23,423 nucleotides of DNA from assembly GCA_039045975.1 (NCBI GenBank), contig JBCCJA010000058.1, positions 1-23,423 on the forward strand, read 5' to 3'. Positions 17,154 to 23,423 of the stretch are shown piece after piece; the stretch's first letter is position 1, and every line of letters starts with the position of its first letter. Below the pieces are notes generated by a model that made no database searches, had not been told where the DNA came from, and was given only the letters and a program-made list of their open reading frames with translations. Position numbers and translations under genes: made by a program. The DNA comes from JBCCJA01 sp039045975 (GTDB lineage: Bacteria > Planctomycetota > Planctomycetia > Planctomycetales > Planctomycetaceae).

Positions 17154-19058
17154 CTACTTCACCTCGAAGCAGTAGAGCGTGCTGCGGTCGCTGACGTACA
17201 TGCGGCCGTTGGCGATCGTCGGGGTCGAGTAGATCGACGAGTCGAAGCCGATCTCGGCGATCGGGTCCTCGAAGTTCAGTTCGTCGTCGAGGCCCTCCGG
17301 GGCCGGGTCGATCGGGAGGACGGCGAGCTCGCCGTCCTCGTCGCCGATCAGCACGCGGCCGTCGACCGCCATCGGGCTGCCCCAGCAGGCGGCGAACATG
17401 TCGTAGACCCACTTCCGCTCGCCGGTGGCGACGTCGATTACGTGCACGAAGCCCGACAGGTCGGGGGCGAAACAGAGCCCGTCGGCGACCGCGACGGTCG
17501 AGATCGTGCGGCGGTAGATCAGCTCGCCGTCGGCGTCTTCGCCGCCGTAATGCCAGATCTCGCCGCTGTTCGGGTTCGGCGATTCGTTGCCGTCGGCGTC
17601 GACGAGTGTCGGCGACACGTCACCCGTCTTCGACGCGTCGATCCGATACAGGTGGCCGACGCCCTCGCCGTGCTCCGGGTCCTGCCCGACGGCGAGGATG
17701 ACGGAGTCTTCATACACGACCGGCGTCGAGACGATGTTGTTCCGCGTGCCCCGCCCGCCGAGCTCCCACTTCGAGTCCTTCGGGTTGAGGTCGAACTTCC
17801 AGATGACTTGGCCGAAGCCGTCGGCGTCGGGCTCGGTCTCGTAGGCGTACAGCCAGCCGTCGCCGCCTGGCATGAGCACCTGGGCGTTGCCGTCGACGAC
17901 GGCGATCGCCGGGCTCGACCACTGCCCGTGCAAGATGTTGTCGAACAGTCCGGGGTCTTCGTCGTCGAGGTGGCTCGGCTCGGCGGCCTCCCAGACGAGC
18001 GACCCGTCGACGGCGCTGAGCGCCAGGAACGACGGGGCCCGCGGCGCCGGCACTTCCAGGTGCGCCTCGTCGACGCCGTTACTGGTCAGCAGATAAAGCA
18101 CGCCCTCGTAGAGCACGGGCGAACTGGTCGCGAGGTTGTGCGGGAAGACGCCGTACTCGTCGATCATGTCGACCGACCAGAGGATGTCGGCATCGACGTC
18201 TTCGGTGTGCGTCTCTTCCTGGTAGACGCCGTCGTTCTCGCCGTCGCGGAAGCCCTCGACGTCGATCGCCATGACCTCGCAGCGGTTCGTGATGACGTAC
18301 ATCACGCCGTCCTCGACACACGGTGTCGAGCAAATGCCTTGTTCGGGCCAGTCGTTGACGCGGCCCTGCGGCAGCTTTTCGCGGCCGAGCTGCCAGAGGA
18401 ACTCGCCGGTCAGCTCGTCGAAGCAGAGGACGATCCCGGCGTCGCCGGTCAGGTGATCGCGGTACTCGCCGCCGTTGTTCGTGCCGACGAAGACCTTCCC
18501 GCCCGCCACGACCGGGTTGCCGTACGTCTGCGAGCCGAGCGGCACCTTCCACATCAGGCCGCCCTCGCCCGGCGTCGACGGGTCGATGTCGAGCTTCACG
18601 CCGGTCGTCGTGTTCGCCATGTTGCGGGCCGGGTCGCCGCCCCACATCGGCCAGTCGCCGCTGACGACCGACGCGAACGCCGCCGGGGTGGCAGGCTCGG
18701 CGACTTTTTCGACGACCTCCTCGACCGCTTCGGCCGCGTCCTCTTCGAGCCCGGCAAATGGGTTAGTCGGCTCCGCCGTCTCGGCCCCTTCCAGGGCCGC
18801 GAACGGGTTCGGGCCGTCGTCCGCCGCACTCACGGCCGAACCGGCTTCGACCGGTTCGAACTCGACCGACCCGGCTTCCGCCGGAGCCGCGTCGGCCTCC
18901 GCGGGCGCCGGCTCGGCATCGCTGCCCGGGGCGTCTTCCGAACCGCTGCCGCTGTCGTAGCTCGGCAGGTCACCCTGCCCGCCCCCGCCTCCACAGCCCA
19001 CGACCACGGCGACGAGGGCGAACGCGACGATCAGTAACAGAGGGAATCGGACAGGCAT
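17154..19058 (-). CDS. PQQ-type beta-propeller lipoprotein
   Basis: A 634-residue exported protein. The N-terminal hydrophobic segment ends in a lipobox VVGC (C22), followed by a Gly run, so it should be lipid-anchored. Residues about 27-130 form an acidic Ala/Glu/Pro linker that contains the motif NPFA(A/G)LE twice. The rest (about 135-634) is a BamB/PQQ-like propeller: WPMWGGDPARNMANTT, blades with the pattern 'G.V...N...AID..TG...W' (VLCFDELTGEFLWQLG, FLALSAVDGSLVWEAA, VHVIDVATGERKWVYD), closing with TPTIANGRMYVSDRSTLYCF. No quinone-enzyme active site is recognised, so a binding or scaffold role is likelier than dehydrogenase activity. It lies 75 nt downstream of a second propeller gene, likely one operon. 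Confidence 0.92.
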   Translation of the reverse strand: MPVRFPLLLIVAFALVAVVVGCGGGGGQGDLPSYDSGSGSEDAPGSDAEPAPAEADAAPAEAGSVEFEPVEAGSAVSAADDGPNPFAALEGAETAEPTNPFAGLEEDAAEAVEEVVEKVAEPATPAAFASVVSGDWPMWGGDPARNMANTTTGVKLDIDPSTPGEGGLMWKVPLGSQTYGNPVVAGGKVFVGTNNGGEYRDHLTGDAGIVLCFDELTGEFLWQLGREKLPQGRVNDWPEQGICSTPCVEDGVMYVITNRCEVMAIDVEGFRDGENDGVYQEETHTEDVDADILWSVDMIDEYGVFPHNLATSSPVLYEGVLYLLTSNGVDEAHLEVPAPRAPSFLALSAVDGSLVWEAAEPSHLDDEDPGLFDNILHGQWSSPAIAVVDGNAQVLMPGGDGWLYAYETEPDADGFGQVIWKFDLNPKDSKWELGGRGTRNNIVSTPVVYEDSVILAVGQDPEHGEGVGHLYRIDASKTGDVSPTLVDADGNESPNPNSGEIWHYGGEDADGELIYRRTISTVAVADGLCFAPDLSGFVHVIDVATGERKWVYDMFAACWGSPMAVDGRVLIGDEDGELAVLPIDPAPEGLDDELNFEDPIAEIGFDSSIYSTPTIANGRMYVSDRSTLYCFEVK

Positions 19059-19133
19059 GGCAGGGTCGTTGTGTGTGGAGGAGCATGAAGGGAAGGGGAT
19101 CGAGCGCCGCCGGCGTGTCCCGGCCCGCGGGCG

Positions 19134-21179
19134 TCAGTCGGCTTCGGCCGTGACGGTAACATTGTCGATGTAGCTGTCGGCGAGCCGGTACGTGTACAGG
19201 CCCGGGCTGCCCTGCGGGTTCGGGTGCGGGTCGGTGCACTCGATCGTCCAATCGGCCGGCTCGTCTTCGTCACGCGGCCAGACCTTGCCGCGGACGATCG
19301 CGGCCCCGTCGTCAGAGTCGTCCTCGATGATCTCGACGTCGAGCTTCATGCGGTACCACTTCCCGGCGCGGGCCCGGAACCGCTGGGAACTCCCGAGCCG
19401 TAGGTGCGCCTGCCACGTGACGATGTCGAGCTTCGCCTGATTCGCCTTCAGCATCAGCGTGTATTTCTGGTTCGTCACGCCGACCGTCGACAGCCGCCGC
19501 CGGCCCTCGACCATCACGTCGGCCTCGATGACGTAGTCGGTCATCGTCGACGGGCCGAGGAAGACGTCGAAGGACGGCTTGCCAGGGCCGGGGCTCGACT
19601 TCATGCAGAGGCCTTCGGCCCCCTTCACGTCGGCGGTCGGCTTCACCTTCAGGAACGCGTTGACCCACGCCGGCGGGACCGCGACCGGGCCCTTCAGGTC
19701 GTCGAAGTCGTACGACCACGGCAGCGGACCGTTGTCGGGGCGGACGCGGTCGTAAGTCGCCGGCGTCGGGTTGTAGGGCAGCACTGTGATCGCCACGTCG
19801 GGCTTCTCGGGCATGACGAAGTCGCCCGACCCGAGGCAGAGCGTGCGGTCCCGCGTGACCATGTAAACGTGGCCGTAAGCGACCGCGGGCGAGGCGTAGA
19901 TCTCGTCGGTGCCGGGCACGGTCGTGCCCTGCAGCTCGTCCTGGTCGAGGACTTCGACGCCTTCGCGGGTCGGCTCCAAGATCCAGAAGCGGCCGTTCGT
20001 CTCCGGGACGTACAGCTTGCCGTCCGCGAAGACCGGGCTGCCCTTGCCGACCGTGCCGACCTGGAACTTCCACAACTCCGTGCCGTCGTTCGCGTCGATC
20101 GCGTGCAGGCCGCCGATGTCGGAGACGATGTAGACGACGTCGCCGACGAGCGTCGCGGCGGTGTAGCCCGCCTTGATGCCGTCGATCCGCCAGACGCTGC
20201 CGGTCTCGGTGATGTCGCCCCGCAGCGTCGCGTCGATGCACTGCACCCGGCCGAGGCCCTTCGCGACCGTGTCGATGTTGTCTTCGCCGTGCGAGATGAT
20301 GACGTGATCGCCGTGGATCACCGGCGACGAGTTCAGGCCCCGCTTCGACATGCGGAACGTCCACAGCGGCTCGCCGGTGCGGGCGTCGATGCCGCAGGCC
20401 CCGCCGTCGGTGTTCCCGCTGACGAGCTGCCGCACGCCGCCGATCTCGCCGATCGCCGGGTTCGTGTAGATCGTGTCGAGCGCCTTCCCGCCCGGCTGGC
20501 TCCGCCAGAGGATCGTGCCGTCGAACTTGTTGAAGGCGTAGAAGGTCTGCTTCGGCGGCGGCTTCGCGCCGTCGCCCCAGTTGAGTTCGAGGAAGCTGAC
20601 GATCAGCCGGTCCTCGTCGATGATCGGCGTGACGGTCCGCCCGCCGTAGCCGCTGATCTTTCCCAATTCCTCGTACAGATCGAGCTGCCACAGCCGCTCG
20701 CCGTCGCCGGAGTACGAGATCAACAGCCCGTCGACCGTGTGGACATAGACGTTGCCGGTCGCCGGGTCGCCGACGGGGCTCGCCCAGCCGACCCGCGGGG
20801 CCGGGATGTCGGTCTTCGCGACGTTGAACAGGTCGCGCCAGACGACCTCCCCGGTCTTCGCGTCGAGGCAGACGACCTGCTGACGCGAGTGGATGACCTG
20901 TTCCGGGTCGGCGACGTCGTCGGTCGTGCGGCTGTTGAAATACAGCCGCCCGTTCATCGCGATCGGCGTCGCCCGGCCGCCCTCGGGCGACTCCCAGACG
21001 ACGTTCTCGCCGGTCTCGATGTCCCAGTTCTCGACGAGCCCGGTCGCCTCGGCGACACCGCTCATCGACGGGCCGCGCCAGTACGTCCACTCGCCGGCCG
21101 ACGCCGGGCCGATCAGACCGGCCGTCACGAGGAGGGCCGCCAAGCCGCTGTGTCGCCGCACACCGAGATGTCGCCGCAT
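19134..21179 (-). CDS. Secreted PQQ-type beta-propeller protein with lectin-like C-terminal domain
   Basis: A 681-residue protein. Signal peptide about 1-28 (MRRHLGVRRHSGLAALLVTA..., cleavage after ASA) sets the start at ATG 21179, rejecting the Pro/Arg-rich extension to 21362. The mature protein begins GEWTYWRGPSMSGVAEATGL, a typical opening of planctomycete propeller proteins, followed by BamB-like blades (VVCLDAKTGEVVWRDL, ACGIDARTGEPLWTFR, LHAIDANDGTELWKFQ, TLCLGSGDF) to about residue 470. The last 193 residues (489-681) form another domain with SYDFDDLKGP, FDVFLGPSTMTDYVIEADVM, RFRARAGKWYRMKLDVEI and YIDNVTVTAE, resembling a concanavalin-like/LamG jelly roll. No catalytic residues are recognised. 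It is divergent from bioB and upstream of the lipoprotein gene. Confidence 0.92.
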   Translation of the reverse strand: MRRHLGVRRHSGLAALLVTAGLIGPASAGEWTYWRGPSMSGVAEATGLVENWDIETGENVVWESPEGGRATPIAMNGRLYFNSRTTDDVADPEQVIHSRQQVVCLDAKTGEVVWRDLFNVAKTDIPAPRVGWASPVGDPATGNVYVHTVDGLLISYSGDGERLWQLDLYEELGKISGYGGRTVTPIIDEDRLIVSFLELNWGDGAKPPPKQTFYAFNKFDGTILWRSQPGGKALDTIYTNPAIGEIGGVRQLVSGNTDGGACGIDARTGEPLWTFRMSKRGLNSSPVIHGDHVIISHGEDNIDTVAKGLGRVQCIDATLRGDITETGSVWRIDGIKAGYTAATLVGDVVYIVSDIGGLHAIDANDGTELWKFQVGTVGKGSPVFADGKLYVPETNGRFWILEPTREGVEVLDQDELQGTTVPGTDEIYASPAVAYGHVYMVTRDRTLCLGSGDFVMPEKPDVAITVLPYNPTPATYDRVRPDNGPLPWSYDFDDLKGPVAVPPAWVNAFLKVKPTADVKGAEGLCMKSSPGPGKPSFDVFLGPSTMTDYVIEADVMVEGRRRLSTVGVTNQKYTLMLKANQAKLDIVTWQAHLRLGSSQRFRARAGKWYRMKLDVEIIEDDSDDGAAIVRGKVWPRDEDEPADWTIECTDPHPNPQGSPGLYTYRLADSYIDNVTVTAEAD

Positions 21180-21385
21180 ATCTGTCGCTCCGACCGACCG
21201 TGGGCCGCCCGCGGGACGGCCGATTGGCGCCGACGATACGGGTGCCGCGGGCGTCGGGGCAAATCTTCCGGGCGCGAGGGGCGGTCGACCCGCGGGCGGC
21301 GCCGGCGAGTTGGGATGCGGTCCCGCGAGCGAACCGGCTATTCTCGCCGGCCAGCCAGACATCGCCCGAGCCGGACGACGTGCCG

Positions 21386-22393
21386 ATGATCACCGCCACC
21401 GCCGACTGGAACGCCCTCGCCGACGAGGTGCTCGCGGGGAACCGCCTCTCGCACGAAGACGCCCTCGCGGTGCTCGCCGCGCCCGACCGTGACGTGCCCG
21501 CCCTCGTCGCCGCGGCCTACAAGATCCGCGAGACGCACTTCGGCGACGAGGTCCAGCTCTACTACCTGAAGAACGCCAAAAGCGGCCTCTGTCCGGAGAA
21601 CTGCAAGTACTGCTCGCAGGCGATCGACTCCGAAGCCCCGATCGACAAGTACGCCTTCCAGACCGAGGAGCAGGTCCTCGAGGGCGCCCGCCGCGCCGCC
21701 GCGACCGGGGCCGGCACCTATTGCATCGTCGCCTCGGGCCGGGGCCCGTCCGACCGCGAGGTCGAACGCGTCTGCAAGACGGTCGCGAAGATCAAGGACG
21801 AACTCGGCCTCCACATCTGCGCCTGCCTCGGCAAGTTGAAGGCCCATCAGGCCGCCCGGCTCCGCGAGGCCGGCGTGAACCGCATCAACCACAACCTCAA
21901 CACCAGCCGCCGGCACACGCCGGAGGTCGTCTCGACCCACACCTACGACGACCGGCTGGAGACGCTCCGGATCGCGAAAGACGCCGGCCTTGAGCTCTGT
22001 TCCGGCCTCATCGTCGGCATGGGCCAAACGTCCGACGACCTCGTCGACGTCGCGTTCGAACTCCGCGACCTCGACGTGCACTCGATCCCGGTCAATTTCT
22101 TAATTCCCATCGACGGTGCCCAGATGGGCGTGCCGCAGGACCTCACGCCACGCGACTGCCTGCGGGCGCTCTGCCTGTTCCGCCTCGCCAACCCGGCGAG
22201 CGAATTAAGAATCGCCGGCGGCCGCGAGGTGCACTTAAGAAGCCTCCAGGCGATGGCCCTCTACGTCGCCAACTCGGTCTTCGTCAGCGACTACCTCACG
22301 ACCGAGGGCCAGCCGGCCGCCGAAGACCACGCGATGATCTCCGACCTCGGCTTCACCGTCGTAACGCACGAGGAACCGGTCGGGATGTGTTGA
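21386..22393 (+). CDS. bioB: Biotin synthase
   Basis: Radical SAM enzyme that inserts sulfur into dethiobiotin, the last step of biotin synthesis. The 335 residues carry the SAM-binding 4Fe-4S motif C69-PEN-C73-KY-C76, YLKNAKSGLCPENCKYCSQA around it, GTYCIVASGRGPSDREVE, GLHICACLGKL (2Fe-2S Cys), RINHNLNTS, LCSGLIVGMGQT and the Arg of ELRIAGGREVHL. Start ATG 21386; GTG 21380 is two codons upstream and equally possible; no Shine-Dalgarno. No other biotin genes are in the window. The last 49 bases, including the stop codon, recur at 22722-22770. Confidence 0.97.
   Translation: MITATADWNALADEVLAGNRLSHEDALAVLAAPDRDVPALVAAAYKIRETHFGDEVQLYYLKNAKSGLCPENCKYCSQAIDSEAPIDKYAFQTEEQVLEGARRAAATGAGTYCIVASGRGPSDREVERVCKTVAKIKDELGLHICACLGKLKAHQAARLREAGVNRINHNLNTSRRHTPEVVSTHTYDDRLETLRIAKDAGLELCSGLIVGMGQTSDDLVDVAFELRDLDVHSIPVNFLIPIDGAQMGVPQDLTPRDCLRALCLFRLANPASELRIAGGREVHLRSLQAMALYVANSVFVSDYLTTEGQPAAEDHAMISDLGFTVVTHEEPVGMC
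22345..22393 (+). repeat. Direct repeat copy 1 (3' end of bioB)
   Basis: 49 bases that encode the last residues of BioB (LGFTVVTHEEPVGMC) and its stop codon. It matches 22722-22770 at 48 of 49 positions and similarity stops exactly after TGA. The single difference (22357 C versus 22734 T) is a synonymous Thr codon change. Confidence 0.97.
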
Positions 22394-22399
22394 GAACTC

Positions 22400-22699
22400 T
22401 TGCGAAACACACCGATCAAGAAACACTTCATTCACTATTTGCGGCTGGTGACCGGGGGAATCGCCGTCACAACCTTTCTATGGGCCCCTCTAGCCTTCTG
22501 CTTTTGCATTCGAGGCCTGCCGGCTTATCCGGGAGAAAGACCACCGCAATGGCTTACCCTCGCCGGATTCTGTTTAGTGGAAGGTGGATTAATCGCGTTC
22601 GGCTTTTGGTTGGCAGACCGTATCATTGCGGTTCCGAAGGAACTCGATCGCCGAACATCCAGAGCGAAGCAAGATCCGGGCCAAGCCGACGGTGATTGA
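22400..22699 (+). CDS. Small protein with two predicted transmembrane helices, unknown function
   Basis: A 99-residue frame starting at TTG 22400, six bases after the bioB stop. It has a basic N-terminus (RNTPIKKHFIHYLRL), a first hydrophobic segment (about 16-38, GGIAVTTFLWAPLAFCF), a short loop (RGLPAYPGERPPQW), a second hydrophobic segment (about 51-70, LAGFCLVEGGLIAFGFWLAD) and a charged tail with many Arg, Lys and Asp. I recognise no family. No good Shine-Dalgarno is present, so translation would depend on coupling with bioB. GC content is lower than in bioB. It lies wholly between the two copies of the bioB 3' end, so it may have arrived with the event that made them. Confidence 0.5.
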   Translation: MRNTPIKKHFIHYLRLVTGGIAVTTFLWAPLAFCFCIRGLPAYPGERPPQWLTLAGFCLVEGGLIAFGFWLADRIIAVPKELDRRTSRAKQDPGQADGD

Positions 22700-22721
22700 G
22701 GACTCTGACATCATCACCGCC

Positions 22722-22770
22722 CCTCGGCTTCACTGTCGTAACGCACGAGGAACCGGTCGGGATGTGTTGA
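22722..22770 (+). repeat. Direct repeat copy 2 (detached bioB 3' end)
   Basis: 49 bases, 48 identical to the end of bioB, in a region with no bioB coding sequence upstream. It is followed by unrelated DNA and, 8 nt on, by the stop codon of the convergent 22779-23288 gene. It can be read as a bioB pseudogene fragment of 15 codons plus stop. Confidence 0.95.
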
Positions 22771-22778
22771 CGCGGGTG

Positions 22779-23288
22779 CTACCGGATCTGATCGGAAAAC
22801 GCTTTCCAAGAATTCATAAACCCTGCCGGATCTGGTGGGCCTTCGGGTTCTTCCGAAACCAGCCGGTTATCGACGCATAACACGACCAACCGATTCAGCA
22901 ACACAAAGAATCGGAAGATCTCGTCGACGGTCCAAGCCGGCCCCATCCGCCAATCGAGGCCGATACGGTCCCGCCAAACGAAAACACCGATCCCTGGTAT
23001 TAACTCTTCTTCAACCCTTAGGTCATCGAACACGAAGTGACATGCATTGACTCGGCCCGACGCGACTTCAGCGGCGATATTCGAGTAGTCGCGTACAAGA
23101 CGCTGACACTCGTCCTCGACGCTCCAGCACTCCGCATCGCCTTCACCGGCCGCAGAATGATCGCGTAGTGTTCGATACAACAGACTTAAACTCTCGACGT
23201 CAGGACAAATAATCTCAACGCCGGGAAGCGATCCGTCGTTCTCGATGAAGTTCTCGGAAACGGCGGCGTAGAGTGCGTCGGCGGTCAT
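22779..23288 (-). CDS. Conserved-looking cytosolic protein of unknown function
   Basis: A 169-residue acidic protein starting at ATG 23288; no signal peptide or TM helix, and no clear Shine-Dalgarno. Notable segments: PGVEIICPDVESLSLLYRTL, a middle with ECWSVEDECQRLVRDYSNIA, SGRVNACHFVFDDLRVEEEL, GVFVWRDRIGLDWRMGPAWT, EIFRFFVLLNRLVVLCVDNR. The alternating helices and strands and the Trp-rich centre look like a folded single domain, comparable in size to SUKH-like immunity proteins, but I see no diagnostic motif and do not assign one. GC content is lower than in the core genes. It is convergent with the bioB side, ending 8 nt from the second repeat copy. Confidence 0.65.
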   Translation of the reverse strand: MTADALYAAVSENFIENDGSLPGVEIICPDVESLSLLYRTLRDHSAAGEGDAECWSVEDECQRLVRDYSNIAAEVASGRVNACHFVFDDLRVEEELIPGIGVFVWRDRIGLDWRMGPAWTVDEIFRFFVLLNRLVVLCVDNRLVSEEPEGPPDPAGFMNSWKAFSDQIR

Positions 23289-23321
23289 ACCGATATTCGG
23301 GGGTTCTGACAGAAAGCCCGA

Positions 23322-23341
23322 GCCTTGTATCTCAACAAGGC
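23322..23341. terminator. Short hairpin upstream of the last gene
   Basis: GCCTTGT (23322-23328) pairs with ACAAGGC (23335-23341) around a 6-nt loop. Reading on the minus strand, CGGGCTTTCTG follows. This could end a minus-strand transcript coming from beyond the window, or be chance. Confidence 0.3.
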
Positions 23342-23369
23342 AGGTGTGATGCGTCAGGATCAGAGTCGT

Positions 23370-23410
23370 CGCGTGCGGCGGAGTGAGCGTAGCGAACGCA
23401 GCCGCACGCG
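23370..23410. repeat. Inverted repeat at right edge (REP-like)
   Basis: CGCGTGCGGC (23370-23379) and GCCGCACGCG (23401-23410) form a perfect 10-bp stem around a 21-nt spacer that contains GTGAGCGTAGCGAAC. It lies in a 135-nt non-coding stretch after the last gene's start. Repeats with this 'GAGCGnAGCGAAC' core are often dispersed in GC-rich bacterial genomes. Confidence 0.7.
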
Positions 23411-23423
23411 GCGTCGCGCCGCG

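Noticed and set aside
21233..21262. TTGCCC-18-TATCGT (minus strand) as promoter of the propeller operon
   Set aside because: Weak matches with a long spacer; cannot be separated from background.
21180..21362. N-terminal extension of the lectin-propeller protein
   Set aside because: The extension is Pro/Ala/Arg-rich non-coding-like sequence; the signal peptide starts at ATG 21179.
17442..21389. Long plus-strand frames antisense to both beta-propeller genes (531 and 661 residues)
   Set aside because: Arg/Asp/Val-rich translations without motifs; the minus-strand proteins have signal sequences and propeller blades.

Overview
The window is GC-rich DNA of Planctomycetota type, judged from gene content alone: secreted PQQ-type beta-propeller proteins with WRGP-like starts, a GH29 alpha-L-fucosidase, a secreted protein ending in a pseudopilin-like motif common in planctomycete proteins, and few clear Shine-Dalgarno sites. 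I see no rRNA or tRNA gene, CRISPR array, transposase or phage gene. About eighteen protein genes are supported; the first (ftsH) runs off the left edge.

Layout. 1-5160: ftsH (minus, partial) is divergent from dxr and an rseP-like intramembrane protease (plus, overlapping), which end at a strong hairpin terminator. 5178-8785 (minus): an aldehyde dehydrogenase superfamily gene, then a 515-residue secreted orphan 36 nt downstream, then a secreted YHS-domain protein. 8952-10361 (plus): GH29 alpha-L-fucosidase, convergent with a small secreted protein (10393-10923, minus). 11016-12140 (minus): a LuxE-like acyl-adenylating enzyme with a plausible promoter and operator-like palindrome. 12522-13010 (plus): solitary STAS protein; 13038-13120: three GC-rich hairpins; 13168-13767 (minus): YqgE/AlgH family. 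13946-16198 (plus): a two-gene unit of an SPFH protein with a C-terminal GYF_2-like domain and a double zinc-ribbon membrane protein, resembling the Bacillus YdjI/YdjG pair. 16199-16598 is gene-poor and holds a perfect 28-bp inverted repeat just before a DUF985 cupin gene (16599-17108). 17154-21179 (minus): two consecutive beta-propeller proteins, one a lipoprotein and one with a lectin-like C-terminal domain. 21386-22393 (plus): bioB. 22394-23423 has lower GC, two orphan genes, an exact second copy (one synonymous mismatch) of the last 49 bp of bioB, and an edge palindrome.

Working together. The left block combines isoprenoid synthesis (Dxr) with two membrane proteases (FtsH, RseP-like). The aldehyde dehydrogenase and the LuxE-like ligase could form an acid-activation/reduction route, though they are not adjacent. 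The SPFH/zinc-ribbon pair points to a membrane-organisation or envelope-stress module. The fucosidase and the beta-propeller proteins are exported and fit a polysaccharide-degrading lifestyle. The most unusual structural signal is the duplicated bioB 3' end, which looks like a footprint of integration or recombination.
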